A stretch of 64,000 nt of DNA from an uncultured Flavobacteriales bacterium (GCA_905478765.1 CAJQJY010000003.1:74488-138487); one strand, 5' to 3'. Numbered from the stretch's first letter, positions 12,236 to 23,569 are shown. The notes: a model not told the origin generated them from the letters alone. A program made the numbers and translations.

Positions 12236-12572
12236 AAAAACAGGAGCTCAAAAATCAACAATTACAAGAAATGTAGATGATTTTGTAGCAAAAACTGACA
12301 ATATCTTTCAGGCAGTATCAGTTATGGCTAAAAGGTCATCACAAGTAAGTGAGAAAATGAAGGAAGAACTAATGTCAAAACTTGAAGAATTTGCAATTAC
12401 ACAAGAGCAGTTAGATGAGGTTTTTGAAAATCAAGAGCAAATTGCTGTTTCAAGGTTTTATGAGAGCCTACCTAAGCCTTGGGCTATTGCAATGAAAGAA
12501 TTATTGAATGATGAACTTTATATGAGAGATGCAAACGCATCAGCAGATAAAGATTCAAACCCAGATGCTTAA
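12225..12572 (+). CDS. rpoZ: DNA-directed RNA polymerase subunit omega
   Basis: Bacteroidota-type omega (TRNVDDFVAKTDNIFQAVSVMAKRS) and synteny. Confidence 0.8.
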   Translation: MKFKKTGAQKSTITRNVDDFVAKTDNIFQAVSVMAKRSSQVSEKMKEELMSKLEEFAITQEQLDEVFENQEQIAVSRFYESLPKPWAIAMKELLNDELYMRDANASADKDSNPDA

Positions 12573-13761
12573 AGGAAAAAAAATTTTATTAGGAGTAACG
12601 GCAAGTATTGCAGCTTATAAAACTGCAGAACTAGTTCGTTTATTCAAAAAAGCAGGAGCTTCAGTTCGAGTTATTCAAACTGAGGCTTCTTTGCATTTTG
12701 TTGCTCCATTAACACTTTCTACTTTGTCAGATAATCCTGTCTTATCAAGAATGGTGAATAAGGATACAGAGATGTGGAATAGCCATGTAGAAATTGGTTT
12801 ATGGGCAGATTTTATGGTGATTGCTCCATTAACTGCAAAGACTATGGCTAAAATAGCTACAGGAGAGGCGGATAATTTACTTTTAACAATATATCTATCG
12901 GCAAAGTGTCAGGTTTATTTTGCGCCGGCAATGGATTTAGATATGTATAAACACCCTTCAACTTCAGAAAATATTGAAAAATTACAGTCATATGGTAATA
13001 AGTTGATTCCATCTGGATTTGGGGAGCTGGCAAGTGGCTTAGTAGGTGAAGGAAGAATGGCTGAGCCTTCAGAAATTATCGAACATATTATTTCTGATTT
13101 ATCTTCAGATTTACCTTTTACCGATAAAAAAATTTTAATTACTGCAGGTCCTACTTATGAAGCTATTGATCCTGTTCGTTTTTTAGGTAATCGTTCTTCA
13201 GGAAAAATGGGATTAGCACTTGCTTTAGAATGTGCTGATAAAGGTGCGTTTATTGAACTTATTTTAGGCCCTACTCATTTAGATTGTAAGCATTCAAATA
13301 TTAATATTACAAGAGTAGAATCTGCAAATGAAATGTATAAAGTCGTTTTATCTAAGTTTAAAAATTCTGATATATCAATTTTTGCTGCAGCTGTTTCTGA
13401 TTATACTTCAAATGAAGTGGCTAAGAATAAAATAAAGAAAAAAGGAAACAGCTTAACAATTGACTTATCAAAAACAACTGATATTTTGTCTGAAATGGGA
13501 AATAGTAAAAAAGACAATCAGTTTGTTGTTGGTTTTGCTTTAGAAACAGAAAATGAATTTGAGAATGCTAAATTAAAGTTGGAAAGAAAAAATCTTGATA
13601 TGATTGTTTTAAACTCATTAAATAATAAGAGTGCTGGATTTGGACATAATACTAATCAGGTTACAATAATTGATAGGAAAAATAATATCAAGAATTTTGA
13701 GTTGAAAGATAAGAAAGAAGTGGCAAAAGATATTGTACAACATATTATTAAATTGAGTTAA
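12565..13761 (+). CDS. coaBC: Bifunctional phosphopantothenoylcysteine decarboxylase / phosphopantothenate-cysteine ligase
   Basis: LKGKKILLGVTASIAAYKTAELVRLFKK, APAMDLDMY, ITAGPTYEAIDPVRFLGNRSSGKMG. Start placed at 12565, not 12529. Confidence 0.95.
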   Translation: MLKGKKILLGVTASIAAYKTAELVRLFKKAGASVRVIQTEASLHFVAPLTLSTLSDNPVLSRMVNKDTEMWNSHVEIGLWADFMVIAPLTAKTMAKIATGEADNLLLTIYLSAKCQVYFAPAMDLDMYKHPSTSENIEKLQSYGNKLIPSGFGELASGLVGEGRMAEPSEIIEHIISDLSSDLPFTDKKILITAGPTYEAIDPVRFLGNRSSGKMGLALALECADKGAFIELILGPTHLDCKHSNINITRVESANEMYKVVLSKFKNSDISIFAAAVSDYTSNEVAKNKIKKKGNSLTIDLSKTTDILSEMGNSKKDNQFVVGFALETENEFENAKLKLERKNLDMIVLNSLNNKSAGFGHNTNQVTIIDRKNNIKNFELKDKKEVAKDIVQHIIKLS

Positions 13762-14672
13762 TGAAAAAAATCATCTTATATTTTCTTGTTTTTGGGTTTG
13801 CCGTAAATGTAAATTCACAAGAATTACTTTGTACTATTAGAGTAAACTCATCTCAAGTTCAAACTAGTGATAGAAAGGTGTTTCAGACCATGCAAACAGC
13901 TATTTATGAGTTTGTTAATAATAAAAAATGGACAACTACAAAAGTTCAGAGTGAAGAACGGATTGAATGCGCAATAATGATCAACATTAGCAAACAAATT
14001 TCTAATGATGAGTTTGAAGGGTCAATACAAATACAAAGTACTAGACCGATTTTTGGTACTTCATACAAATCAACTTTATTCAATTATTTAGACAATAACT
14101 TCAGGTTTAAATATATTGAATATCAATCTTTAGAGTTTTCTGACGTTACTCATATGTCAAATTTAACCTCTGTATTAGCTTTCTATGTCAATATTATATT
14201 AGGTTTAGATTATGCAACTTTTTCTGAAGAAGGAGGGAACGAATATTTTAGTATAGCTCAAAGAATTGTAAGTAATGCTCAAAATACTCCAGAACCAGGT
14301 TGGAAGGCATTTGAGAGTGATAAAAATAGATATTGGTTAGCAGAGGGTTTAATGGATTCAAGGTATAGTGACTTTCACATGTGCATGTACCGTTATCATA
14401 GGTCTGGTTTGGATAATTTAGCTGAAGAACCAGACGATGCTCGATATGAAATTACTGAGTCAATTGAAAGCTTAAAAAGTATTTACAGAAATAATCCCTC
14501 TGCATTTATCTTAAAGGTTTTCTTTGATGCAAAATCAGATGAAATAATAAATATCTATTCTGAGGCATTTACTAATGAAAAAACAAGAATTGTCAAAACC
14601 CTTGCTGAGATAGATCCAGCAAATTCTTCAGACTATCAAGCTATTACTCAATCTTCAGAAGGAGGAAGATGA
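13761..14672 (+). CDS. DUF4835 family protein
   Basis: Signal peptide then ELLCTIRVNSSQVQTSDRKVFQTMQTAIYEFVNNKKWT; position between coaBC and recN. Confidence 0.85.
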   Translation: MKKIILYFLVFGFAVNVNSQELLCTIRVNSSQVQTSDRKVFQTMQTAIYEFVNNKKWTTTKVQSEERIECAIMINISKQISNDEFEGSIQIQSTRPIFGTSYKSTLFNYLDNNFRFKYIEYQSLEFSDVTHMSNLTSVLAFYVNIILGLDYATFSEEGGNEYFSIAQRIVSNAQNTPEPGWKAFESDKNRYWLAEGLMDSRYSDFHMCMYRYHRSGLDNLAEEPDDARYEITESIESLKSIYRNNPSAFILKVFFDAKSDEIINIYSEAFTNEKTRIVKTLAEIDPANSSDYQAITQSSEGGR

Positions 14673-16306
14673 TTAAAAGTTTGTACATTAGTGATTATGC
14701 TTTATTAAAAAATGTAAGTATAGATTTTACAGATGGGTTTACAGTTGTTTCAGGAGAAACAGGTGCTGGAAAATCTATTATGCTTGATGCATTATCCTTA
14801 CTTTTAGGAAAAAGAGTTGAACGTTTTTCTACTGAAAAAAATACTCCTAAAAGTATTATTGAAGGGATATTTAAAGTTGATAAATCAAAGCAAAGTTTTT
14901 TTATTAAAAATGATTTAGATTTTGAAGAAGAAACTCTTGTAAGGAGAGAAATAAATTCAAATGGAAAAAGTAGAGCTTTTATAAATGATACCCCAGTTTT
15001 GTTAAATGTTTTAACTGCTTTTGGTAAGCAAATTATTGAAATCCATGCTCAACAACAATCTGTTCTACTAAAAGAGGAGTCAGCTCAGTTTATTGTGCTT
15101 GATGAACTTGCTAAATCAGAAAAAGAACTAGAGAAATATCGTTATGAATTACAAAAATATAGTGAACTAAAATCAGAGTTAAATCTGATTAAAAGATCAG
15201 GAAGTTTATCAGAATCAGAATTAGGGTACTTAAATTTTCAATTAGATGAATTGATCTCTATAAACTTAGAAACTGATGAAAAAGAGGAACTTGAAAAGCA
15301 GATTTCACTTTTGGAAAATGTGGATGGTATTGCAAATGTAATTTCAGAAAGTGAACAGTTATTAGGTTCTGAACAAGGAGTTTTTTCTGAGTTAGTAGCA
15401 ATAAAAAAGTTGTTACAAGAATTTGATTCTTTTGATGGTTTGCCAGAAAGAATTGAGAGTATTTTAATTGAGTTAAATGATGTAAATGCTGAATTGTCAG
15501 ACATTAATAGTAAGTTAGAATCCGATCCTCAACAATTGCAAGTTTGCAATAATCGCTTAGATGCTATTAATAATTTATTGCAAAAACACAGAGTGCAATT
15601 TGTAGAAGAATTAATTGATTTAAGAAATGAGATTGATACTAAAATTCAAATCTCATCATCATTTGATGAGCAAATTTTAGTTAAGAAAGATGCAATTGAA
15701 AAGCAATATAAAGTACTTAAAGATTCTGCTGACATTCTTGAAGTAAGCAGAAGGAAGGTTCTACCTGAATTAAAATCTAAAATTGAAAAACATTTAGTAA
15801 ATTTGGGAATGCCATATGCTCAATTTAAGGTAAGTTTAAATAAAACTGACAACTTTCATCAATTTGGGAATACAACAATTACATTCTTGTTTTCTGCTAA
15901 TAAAGGGAGTGCAATGCAGGCCGTTTCTAAAGTCGCCTCAGGTGGGGAGTTATCAAGATTAATGCTCGCAATTAAATACCTTACAGCTCAATCATCTAGA
16001 GTTAATACAATGGTTTTTGATGAAATTGATACGGGTGTAAGTGGCGAAATTGCCTCTTTAATGGGAGATATGATGCGAGAGATTAGTAGTAAAAATCAAT
16101 TGATAGCAATTTCTCATTTACCCCAGATTGCTTCAAAGGCAAAGGTTCATCTTAAAGTAGTGAAAAAGGTAAAGTATGGAACAACTATTTCAGATGTTAA
16201 AGTGCTAAGTTATGGGCAAAGGGTAGAAGAGATTGCAAAACTATTGAGCGGAAAAGAAATAACTAATGCAGCATTTGAAAATGCTAAGGTATTATTAAAT
16301 CAATAA
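14669..16306 (+). CDS. recN: DNA repair protein RecN
   Basis: GETGAGKSIMLDALSLLLGKR Walker A, ASGGELSRLMLAIKYL, FDEIDTGVSGEIA. Confidence 0.95.
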   Translation: MIKSLYISDYALLKNVSIDFTDGFTVVSGETGAGKSIMLDALSLLLGKRVERFSTEKNTPKSIIEGIFKVDKSKQSFFIKNDLDFEEETLVRREINSNGKSRAFINDTPVLLNVLTAFGKQIIEIHAQQQSVLLKEESAQFIVLDELAKSEKELEKYRYELQKYSELKSELNLIKRSGSLSESELGYLNFQLDELISINLETDEKEELEKQISLLENVDGIANVISESEQLLGSEQGVFSELVAIKKLLQEFDSFDGLPERIESILIELNDVNAELSDINSKLESDPQQLQVCNNRLDAINNLLQKHRVQFVEELIDLRNEIDTKIQISSSFDEQILVKKDAIEKQYKVLKDSADILEVSRRKVLPELKSKIEKHLVNLGMPYAQFKVSLNKTDNFHQFGNTTITFLFSANKGSAMQAVSKVASGGELSRLMLAIKYLTAQSSRVNTMVFDEIDTGVSGEIASLMGDMMREISSKNQLIAISHLPQIASKAKVHLKVVKKVKYGTTISDVKVLSYGQRVEEIAKLLSGKEITNAAFENAKVLLNQ

Positions 16307-16309
16307 TAT

Positions 16310-16317
16310 TATATTTG
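16310..16317 (+). promoter_or_regulatory. -7 promoter-like box TATATTTG upstream of fabI
   Basis: Exact TAnnTTTG, 17 nt before the ATG at 16335. Confidence 0.5.
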
Positions 16318-16334
16318 CAGAATAAATTTAAGAG

Positions 16335-17174
16335 ATGCCAAACAATATATTAAAAGGAAAGAGAGGGATTATTTTTGGTGCACTTGATGAAAAATCAATT
16401 GCATGGAAAGTTGCAGAACATGCACATGCTGAAGGAGCTGAGATAGTTTTAACCAATGCTCCTATTGCATTAAGAATGGGTACAATTGACAAGTTGGCTG
16501 AGCAGATTGGAGCTAAAGTTATTCCAGCTGATGCAACTTCAATGGAAGATTTAAGATCATTGTATGATGTTGCTATGCAAGAGTTAGGAGGAAAGATTGA
16601 CTTTGTATTGCATTCTATTGGAATGTCGGTAAATGTACGAAAAGGAAAGGCTTATTACGAACAAAATCATGATTGGACAATGAAGGGTTATGATGTTTCT
16701 GCTTTGTCATTTCATAAAACAATGCAAGCTGCTTGGGAATTAGATGCACTTAGTGAGTGGGGTTCAGTTGTTGGGCTTTCTTATATTGCTGCTCAAAGAG
16801 TTTTCCATACTTACAATGACATGGCCGATAATAAAGCTGTACTAGAATCTATTGCAAGAAGTTTTGGATATCACTATGGATTAAGAAGAAATGTAAGAGT
16901 GAATACTATATCTCAGTCGCCAACTGATACTACAGCAGGAAGTGGTGTGGCTGGTTTTGATGGTTTTTATAGGTTTGCAAATGATTTATCTCCATTAGGA
17001 AATGCCTCAGCTGATGAATGTGCGGATTACTGTATTTCAATGTTCTCTGATTATACTAGGAAGGTAACTATGCAAAACCTTTTTCATGATGGAGGATTTT
17101 CATTTACAGGAATGAGTGAAACAGCAATGGATACTTACATGAAAGTAATGGAAGACGAAAAGAAAGCAATGTAA
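16335..17174 (+). CDS. fabI: Enoyl-[acyl-carrier-protein] reductase
   Basis: GKRGIIFGALDEKSIAWKVAEHAHAEGAE, LSYIAAQRVFHTYNDMADNKAVLES, VNTISQSPTDTTAGSG. Confidence 0.93.
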   Translation: MPNNILKGKRGIIFGALDEKSIAWKVAEHAHAEGAEIVLTNAPIALRMGTIDKLAEQIGAKVIPADATSMEDLRSLYDVAMQELGGKIDFVLHSIGMSVNVRKGKAYYEQNHDWTMKGYDVSALSFHKTMQAAWELDALSEWGSVVGLSYIAAQRVFHTYNDMADNKAVLESIARSFGYHYGLRRNVRVNTISQSPTDTTAGSGVAGFDGFYRFANDLSPLGNASADECADYCISMFSDYTRKVTMQNLFHDGGFSFTGMSETAMDTYMKVMEDEKKAM

Positions 17175-17175
17175 T

Positions 17176-17983
17176 ATGCTTTATAAAATAGTGTATTTCA
17201 TATTCCAGCTTTTCCTAGTTTGAAAAAGTAGTTTTGGAAAAAGTGGTACACTATTTTGGCAAGTAAAGCTGATGATCCTAATTTAAGGTTCATGAATTAT
17301 GGTTACTTTAGTGAAAAACAAGCTTTAACTTTAAATGACGAAGATGAGAAGGATAGATATTCTATTCAATTGTATCATTATGTGGCTTCTAAAATTGATT
17401 TGACAGGACTAAAGGTTTTAGAAGTAGGTTCTGGCAGAGGAGGTGGATCATCATATATTTCTAGGTATCTTAATGTGAAGGAAATGATAGGGGTTGATAT
17501 TTCACCTACAGCTGTTGATTTGTGCAATAAAATTTACAACATTAATAATCTAACTTTTAAAGTTGGTGATTCTGAAAAGCTGCCTTTTGATCGTAATACT
17601 TTTGATGCTGTTATTAATATTGAATCTTCACATTGCTATTCTTCAATGGATAATTTTTTATTGGAAGTAAAGCGAGTATTAAAACCTGAAGGCACTTTCC
17701 TTTTTATGATTTAAGAAGAAAGGAATATTTAGATGAAATGTTAGAATCTATCAATTCAAATGGGTTTAATATTATTGAAAAACAGGACATTACTACTAGT
17801 ATTATTGAAGCTTCAATAAAAATGACAGATGATCGTAAAAAGGTTATCAAAAATCTACAAGTTGAAGGTTGGTTCAAAAAAATATTAGAATCTTTTGCGG
17901 CTACTGAAGGAAGTAAGGTGCATCAATCTTTCAAGGATGGTTACATGAAATATTATAGTATTTATTGTCAAGTAGATAAATAA
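17176..17983 (+). pseudogene. Frameshifted class I SAM-dependent methyltransferase (phthiotriolone-methyltransferase-like)
   Basis: Frame 0 gives ...KVLEVGSGRGGGSSYISRYL...ESSHCYSSMDNFLLEVKRVLKPEGTFLF then stop. The next frame continues YDLRRKEYLDEMLESINSNGF... to 17983, as if one T were missing from the T run near 17702. Conserved-looking FWKKWYTIL precedes the tracked TTG start, behind an in-frame TAG at 17229. Confidence 0.78.
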
Positions 17984-18025
17984 TATAAGGAAGCATAAGT
18001 ATTCACTTTTTTTATTTTTAACTTC

Positions 18026-18199
18026 ATGAATAAGCCAATTTGTTTATGGTCCTGCCCTAGAAATGTTTTAAAAGCTCTTATGTATGCTTTTGCGCAATGA
18101 GAGGTAACTCAAGTTTTTGATGAACCTTTGTATGTTCATTACCTCAAAGTAAGTGGTGCAATACACCATGGAAGATTGAAAGTGTGGGAGAGGTGCTAA
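18026..18199 (+). pseudogene. Remnant of a sulfotransferase-like P-loop protein
   Basis: MNKPICLWSCPRNVLKALMYAFAQ*EVTQVFDEPLYVHYLKVSGAIHHGRLKVWERC*: in-frame TGA at codon 25, then the same frame continues. Only an N-terminal fragment remains. Confidence 0.65.
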
Positions 18200-18250
18200 T
18201 CCAAAACCAATCTTTATTTAGAAAATTGACAAAAGAAGAAGAGGGAGAAA

Positions 18251-20791
18251 TTACCCTTTTAATTTATCTTTTTTTTGTTTCCCTTTAGGTTTCATTATTT
18301 TCATTTCTAAAGCTGACTTATCTTTATTCAGACTTACTTTTATAGCATCTCCCTCTTTTATCTGGGCACTAATTATTTCTTCTGATAATGGATCTTCAAA
18401 ATATTTCTGAATAGCACGCTTTAAAGGTCTAGCACCAAATTTAGCGTCAAAGCCTTTATCTGCAATAAAGTCTTTAGCTTCTTTTGATATTTTAACGCTA
18501 TAACCTAGGCTAGAAATACGCTTAAGTAGACTGTCCATTTCAATATCAATAATTTTATTGATATCGTTTTTATCTAAACTATTAAACACAATCACATCAT
18601 CAATTCTATTTAAGAACTCAGGAGAAAAAGCTCTTTTTAAAGCTTTTTCAATTACTCCTTTAGAGTGAGAAGCCATATTATCCTTTTTAGCAGATGTATT
18701 GAAACCAATTCCTTGTCCAAAATCTTTTAACTGTCTTGCACCTATATTAGATGTCATAATTATAATAGTGTTCTTGAAACTAATTTTTCTTCCCAAACTA
18801 TCTGTCATTTGCCCATCATCTAAGGCCTGAAGAAGAATGTTAAATACATCAGGATGAGCTTTTTCAATTTCATCTAAAAGAATAACTGAATATGGCTTTC
18901 TTCTAACTTGTTCTGTTAGCTGGCCTCCTTCTTCATACCCTACATATCCAGGAGGAGCACCAACTAATCTACTTACTGCAAATTTTTCCATGTACTCACT
19001 CATATCTAATCTGATAAGTGCATCTTGAGAATCAAACATTTCTTCAGAAAGTGCTTTTGTAAGTTGTGTTTTTCCAACACCAGTTGGGCCTAAAAAAATA
19101 AATGAACCAATAGGCTTGCTAGGGTCTTTTAATCCAACTCTATTTCTCCTAATAGCTTTTACAACCTTTTCAACAGCTTCATTTTGTCCGATAATTTTCT
19201 TTTTGATATTATTAGTCATTGATGAAAGCTTCTTTCTTTCTTTAGATGCAACTCTGTTTACAGGTATTCCAGTCATAATTGAAACTACATCAGCTACATT
19301 TTCTTCTGATACAGTTTCTTTGTTAGCTTTTAATTCCTTTTCCCAAATATTTTGTACGTGTTCTAATTGAGATTGTATTTTTTTTTCTCTATCTCTAAGC
19401 TCAGCTGCAATTTCAAATTTTTGTTTTTTAATTGCTACTTTCTTTTTAGTTGTAATGTCAGAAAGTTGTTTTTCAATATTAGTTATGTTTTGAGGAACCT
19501 CAATATTAGTGATATGAACTCTTGATCCAGCTTCATCTAAAGCATCAATCGCTTTGTCTGGTAAAAATCTATCATTCATGTACCTGTCAGTTAGAATAAC
19601 ACATGCTTTTATTGCATCTTCAGTATATTCTACATTATGATGTTCTTCATATTTTATCTTTATATTTGTAAGTATCTCAATCGTTTCATCAACTGTAGTG
19701 GGGTTTACAATTACCTTTTGAAACCTTCTTTCTAAAGCACCATCTTTCTCAATATGTTGTCTGAATTCATCTAATGTTGTTGCGCCAATGCATTGCAGCT
19801 CTCCTCTAGCTAATGCAGGCTTAAACATATTAGAGGCATCTAATGATCCAGAAGCTCCCCCGGCTCCAACTAATGTATGAATCTCATCAATAAATAGGAT
19901 AATGTTAGGATTTTTTTCTAATTCAGAAATAATTCCTTTCATTCTTTCTTCAAATTGTCCTCTGTATTTTGTTCCTGCAACTAATGCTGCTAAATCTAGC
20001 ATTACTATTCTTTTTCCGAATAATACTCTAGAAACTTTCTTCTGAATAATTCTTAAAGCTAATCCTTCTGCAATTGCTGATTTTCCAACTCCAGGCTCCC
20101 CAACTAAAATAGGGTTGTTCTTCTTTCTTCTACTAAGTATTTGAGATACTCTCTCAATTTCTTTATGCCTTCCAACAATAGGATCTAATTTTCCGTCCTT
20201 AGCATATTGTGATAAGTCTCTGCCAAAATCATCTAAAATGGGAGTATTGCTTTTTGATGTTGTTTTTGATCTCTCTGCTTTAGAAGGGCCAAAAATATCA
20301 TCATCATTTTCTCCATCATCCATATCATCATCTAAACTAAGAGTAATGTTGTTGTTAGTTTGATTTTCGTATTCATCAAGAATTAGCTCGTAGTTAATTT
20401 TCAAATGCTTAAAGGAAATAGTTACAATATTATTTGCGTCAAGTAAAATTGCAAGTAAAACATGAATTGTTTTGATTTCATTATCACCTAAATTCTTCTG
20501 TTCCATTATTGATTTTTTGAGTATTCTTTCAGTTTGTTTTTTGAATTCAATACTATCTTTATCAACATTTGTTCTCAAATCTCTTTTTGTGATATTACTT
20601 TCGATAATTACTCGCAAGTCTTTTGGGTTAATACCAACTCCTTCTAGCACTCTAATGGCCGTACCCTTACCTTCTCTAAGTATACCCAAAAAAAGGTGTT
20701 CAATCCCAATACTTTCATCTCCTAATCTAAGAACCTCCTCTCTTACGTAAGTGAAAACATCTTTCATTCTGTTTGAAAATCCTGTGTTCAT
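18251..20791 (-). CDS. clpC: ATP-dependent Clp protease ATP-binding subunit ClpC
   Basis: N-terminal Clp repeats, two AAA+ modules (GEPGVGKSAIAEGLA, GPTGVGKTQLTKALSE), UVR-like middle (KFEIAAELRDREKKIQ). Confidence 0.94.
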   Translation of the reverse strand: MNTGFSNRMKDVFTYVREEVLRLGDESIGIEHLFLGILREGKGTAIRVLEGVGINPKDLRVIIESNITKRDLRTNVDKDSIEFKKQTERILKKSIMEQKNLGDNEIKTIHVLLAILLDANNIVTISFKHLKINYELILDEYENQTNNNITLSLDDDMDDGENDDDIFGPSKAERSKTTSKSNTPILDDFGRDLSQYAKDGKLDPIVGRHKEIERVSQILSRRKKNNPILVGEPGVGKSAIAEGLALRIIQKKVSRVLFGKRIVMLDLAALVAGTKYRGQFEERMKGIISELEKNPNIILFIDEIHTLVGAGGASGSLDASNMFKPALARGELQCIGATTLDEFRQHIEKDGALERRFQKVIVNPTTVDETIEILTNIKIKYEEHHNVEYTEDAIKACVILTDRYMNDRFLPDKAIDALDEAGSRVHITNIEVPQNITNIEKQLSDITTKKKVAIKKQKFEIAAELRDREKKIQSQLEHVQNIWEKELKANKETVSEENVADVVSIMTGIPVNRVASKERKKLSSMTNNIKKKIIGQNEAVEKVVKAIRRNRVGLKDPSKPIGSFIFLGPTGVGKTQLTKALSEEMFDSQDALIRLDMSEYMEKFAVSRLVGAPPGYVGYEEGGQLTEQVRRKPYSVILLDEIEKAHPDVFNILLQALDDGQMTDSLGRKISFKNTIIIMTSNIGARQLKDFGQGIGFNTSAKKDNMASHSKGVIEKALKRAFSPEFLNRIDDVIVFNSLDKNDINKIIDIEMDSLLKRISSLGYSVKISKEAKDFIADKGFDAKFGARPLKRAIQKYFEDPLSEEIISAQIKEGDAIKVSLNKDKSALEMKIMKPKGKQKKDKLKG

Positions 20792-20979
20792 AATTTTACT
20801 GTTTTAAGTCATTAAAAATCTTTTGCAAGATACCTACTAAAAATGCTCATACAACAAGTGATATAGTTCAATTTTTTTAACAAAAATTGTTCATAACTCA
20901 CCTGCTATTTTTCATGCAATTTACTTCTATAAAATACGTAAATTTCTTTTATTTGTTACCTTAACGAAAATAAATAAAT

Positions 20980-23565
20980 ATGTCATTAGGCGAAAAAATT
21001 ATTCCTATCAATATTGAGGAGGAAATGAAATCAAAATACATTGATTACTCAATGTCAGTTATTGTTTCAAGAGCTTTACCAGATGTTAGAGATGGATTAA
21101 AACCAGTACACAGAAGGGTTTTATTTGGAATGCATGAATTAGGAATTAAGTCTAACACAGCATATAAAAAATCAGCAAGAATTGTAGGAGAGGTTCTTGG
21201 TAAGTTTCATCCACATGGTGATACTTCTGTATATGATGCAATGGTGCGTATGGCTCAGCCTTGGAGTTTGAGGTATATGTTGGTTGACGGTCAAGGGAAT
21301 TTTGGGTCTATTGATGGAGATAATCCTGCCGCAATGCGTTATACTGAGGCTAGAATGCGTAAAACAGCAGAAGATATGCTGTTAGATATTGATAAGGAAA
21401 CAATTGATTGGAACTTAAATTTTGATGACACTTTAAAAGAGCCATCTGTTTTGCCTTCAAGATTACCTAACTTGCTTTTAAACGGAACAACTGGTATTGC
21501 AGTTGGTATGGCTACAAATATGCCACCACACAATCTTACAGAGGTTGTAAATGGCACATTGGCATACATTGATAAAAGAGGTGATTTAGAAGTTTCTGAC
21601 TTAATGGAATATGTGAAGGCGCCTGATTTCCCAACTGGAGGTACAATTTACGGTTACGATGGTGTGCGTGCTGCTTTTGAATCGGGTAGGGGTCGTATTG
21701 TAATGAGAGGAAAAGTTAGATTTGATGAATCTGGAACTAGAGAGCAAATCATAGTAGATGAGATTCCTTATATGGTGAATAAAGCTAATATGATTAAGCA
21801 AACTGCTGATTTGGTTAATTCTAAGAAATTAGATGGTATTGCTGATATTAGAGATGAGTCTGATAGAAATGGAATGCGTATTGTTTATGATTTAAAGCGT
21901 GATGCAATTCCAAATATTGTGCTAAATAAATTGTATAAGTACACTGCATTACAGTCCTCATTTTCAGTTAATAACATCGCATTAGTAAAGGGTAGGCCTG
22001 AGCTATTAAACTTAAAACAATTAATTGGGCATTTTGTTGATCACAGACATGAAGTATTAATTAGAAAAACAAAATATGAATTAGCAGCTGCTGAGAAAAG
22101 AGCTCATATTTTAGAAGGTTTACTTATTGCTTTGGATAATTTGGATGCAGTAATTAAATTAATCCGTTCTTCAAGAACTCCTGAAGATGCAAGAAATGGT
22201 TTGATTTCGAATTTTAAATTATCAGAAATACAAGCAAGAGCAATTCTTGATTTAAGATTACAGAAATTAACTGGTCTTGAAATGAATAAGATTAAAGCTG
22301 AACATGCTGAAATCATGGAAAAAATTATGGGTTTAAACTTAATTTTATCTGATGAAGATTTAAGGTATACTATACTTTCAGATGATTTGAAAGAAGTAAA
22401 AGAAAAGTATGGTGATGCAAGAAGATCAAATATTGAATATTCTGCATCAGAGGTGAGCATTGAAGATATGATACCAAATGAAGAGGTGTTAATTACAATT
22501 TCTCATTTAGGTTATATTAAAAGAACATCTTTAAGTGAATATAGAGCTCAAAATAGAGGAGGTGTTGGAAGTAGAGGAGCTACTACTAGAGATGAAGATT
22601 TTGTTGAAGAAATGATTATGGCAAATAATCATGATTACATGTTATTCTTTACTGAACAGGGTAGATGTTTCTGGTTAAAAGTATATGAAATTCCTGAGGG
22701 AGGTAAAACGGCCAAAGGTAGAGCTATTCAAAATATGATTAACTTACCAAAGGATGACAAAGTTATGGCTTATGTAAATACTAAAGACTTGAAGGATGAA
22801 GAATATATTAACTCACACTATATAGTAATGTGTACCAAGAAAGGTGTGGTTAAAAAGACATCTTTAGAGCAGTATTCTCGTCCTAGAACAAATGGCATTA
22901 ATGCAATTACAATCCGTGAAGGCGATCAATTATTAGAAGCTAAAATGACTACAGGTTCTTCTCAAATTATGATGGCAGTTAAATCTGGTAAATCAATCCG
23001 ATTTGAAGAGGAAAAAGTAAGATCAATGGGTAGAACTGCAGCTGGAGTACGGGGTATAAGACTGGCGGATGACAATGATGAAGTTATTGGTATGATTTGT
23101 ATTGATGATTTAGAATCATCAGTATTAGTTGTTTCAGATAATGGATACGGAAAACGTTCTGCAGTTGAGGATTATAGGATTACAAATAGAGGAGGTAAAG
23201 GAGTGAAAACAATTAACATTACTGAGAAAACAGGTTACTTAATATCTCTTAAAAATGTAACTGATGCTGATGATTTAATGGTAATAAATAAATCAGGAAT
23301 TACAATTAGAATAGGTGTTGATACTTTAAGAGTAATGGGTAGAGCAACTCAAGGTGTTAAGATTATTAGACTTAGAGATGAAGATAAAATTGCATCTGTA
23401 GCTAAAGTTTCAAAATTTGAAGAAGAAGAGGCGGTTTTACTTGATGAAGATGGAAATGTAATTGAATCACCTTCTGCTGAAGGAGAAATACATGCAACTG
23501 ATACGTCATATGAAAATACTGAAAATAATGATACGAATAACGAAGATAATAATGAAGAAAGCTAA
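20980..23565 (+). CDS. gyrA: DNA gyrase subunit A
   Basis: [64 protein letters not shown]-terminal beta-pinwheel repeats. Confidence 0.96.
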   Translation: MSLGEKIIPINIEEEMKSKYIDYSMSVIVSRALPDVRDGLKPVHRRVLFGMHELGIKSNTAYKKSARIVGEVLGKFHPHGDTSVYDAMVRMAQPWSLRYMLVDGQGNFGSIDGDNPAAMRYTEARMRKTAEDMLLDIDKETIDWNLNFDDTLKEPSVLPSRLPNLLLNGTTGIAVGMATNMPPHNLTEVVNGTLAYIDKRGDLEVSDLMEYVKAPDFPTGGTIYGYDGVRAAFESGRGRIVMRGKVRFDESGTREQIIVDEIPYMVNKANMIKQTADLVNSKKLDGIADIRDESDRNGMRIVYDLKRDAIPNIVLNKLYKYTALQSSFSVNNIALVKGRPELLNLKQLIGHFVDHRHEVLIRKTKYELAAAEKRAHILEGLLIALDNLDAVIKLIRSSRTPEDARNGLISNFKLSEIQARAILDLRLQKLTGLEMNKIKAEHAEIMEKIMGLNLILSDEDLRYTILSDDLKEVKEKYGDARRSNIEYSASEVSIEDMIPNEEVLITISHLGYIKRTSLSEYRAQNRGGVGSRGATTRDEDFVEEMIMANNHDYMLFFTEQGRCFWLKVYEIPEGGKTAKGRAIQNMINLPKDDKVMAYVNTKDLKDEEYINSHYIVMCTKKGVVKKTSLEQYSRPRTNGINAITIREGDQLLEAKMTTGSSQIMMAVKSGKSIRFEEEKVRSMGRTAAGVRGIRLADDNDEVIGMICIDDLESSVLVVSDNGYGKRSAVEDYRITNRGGKGVKTINITEKTGYLISLKNVTDADDLMVINKSGITIRIGVDTLRVMGRATQGVKIIRLRDEDKIASVAKVSKFEEEEAVLLDEDGNVIESPSAEGEIHATDTSYENTENNDTNNEDNNEES

Positions 23566-23569
23566 TAAC

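Noticed and set aside
17690-17740. Programmed ribosomal frameshift in the methyltransferase
   Set aside because: No convincing slippery heptamer plus structure was recognised, an additional N-terminal lesion is likely, and the neighbouring gene is also broken.
23462-23569. N-terminal extension of the TPR protein inside gyrA
   Set aside because: A signal-peptide-like start at 23570 is more plausible; the extension is the gyrA tail read out of frame.
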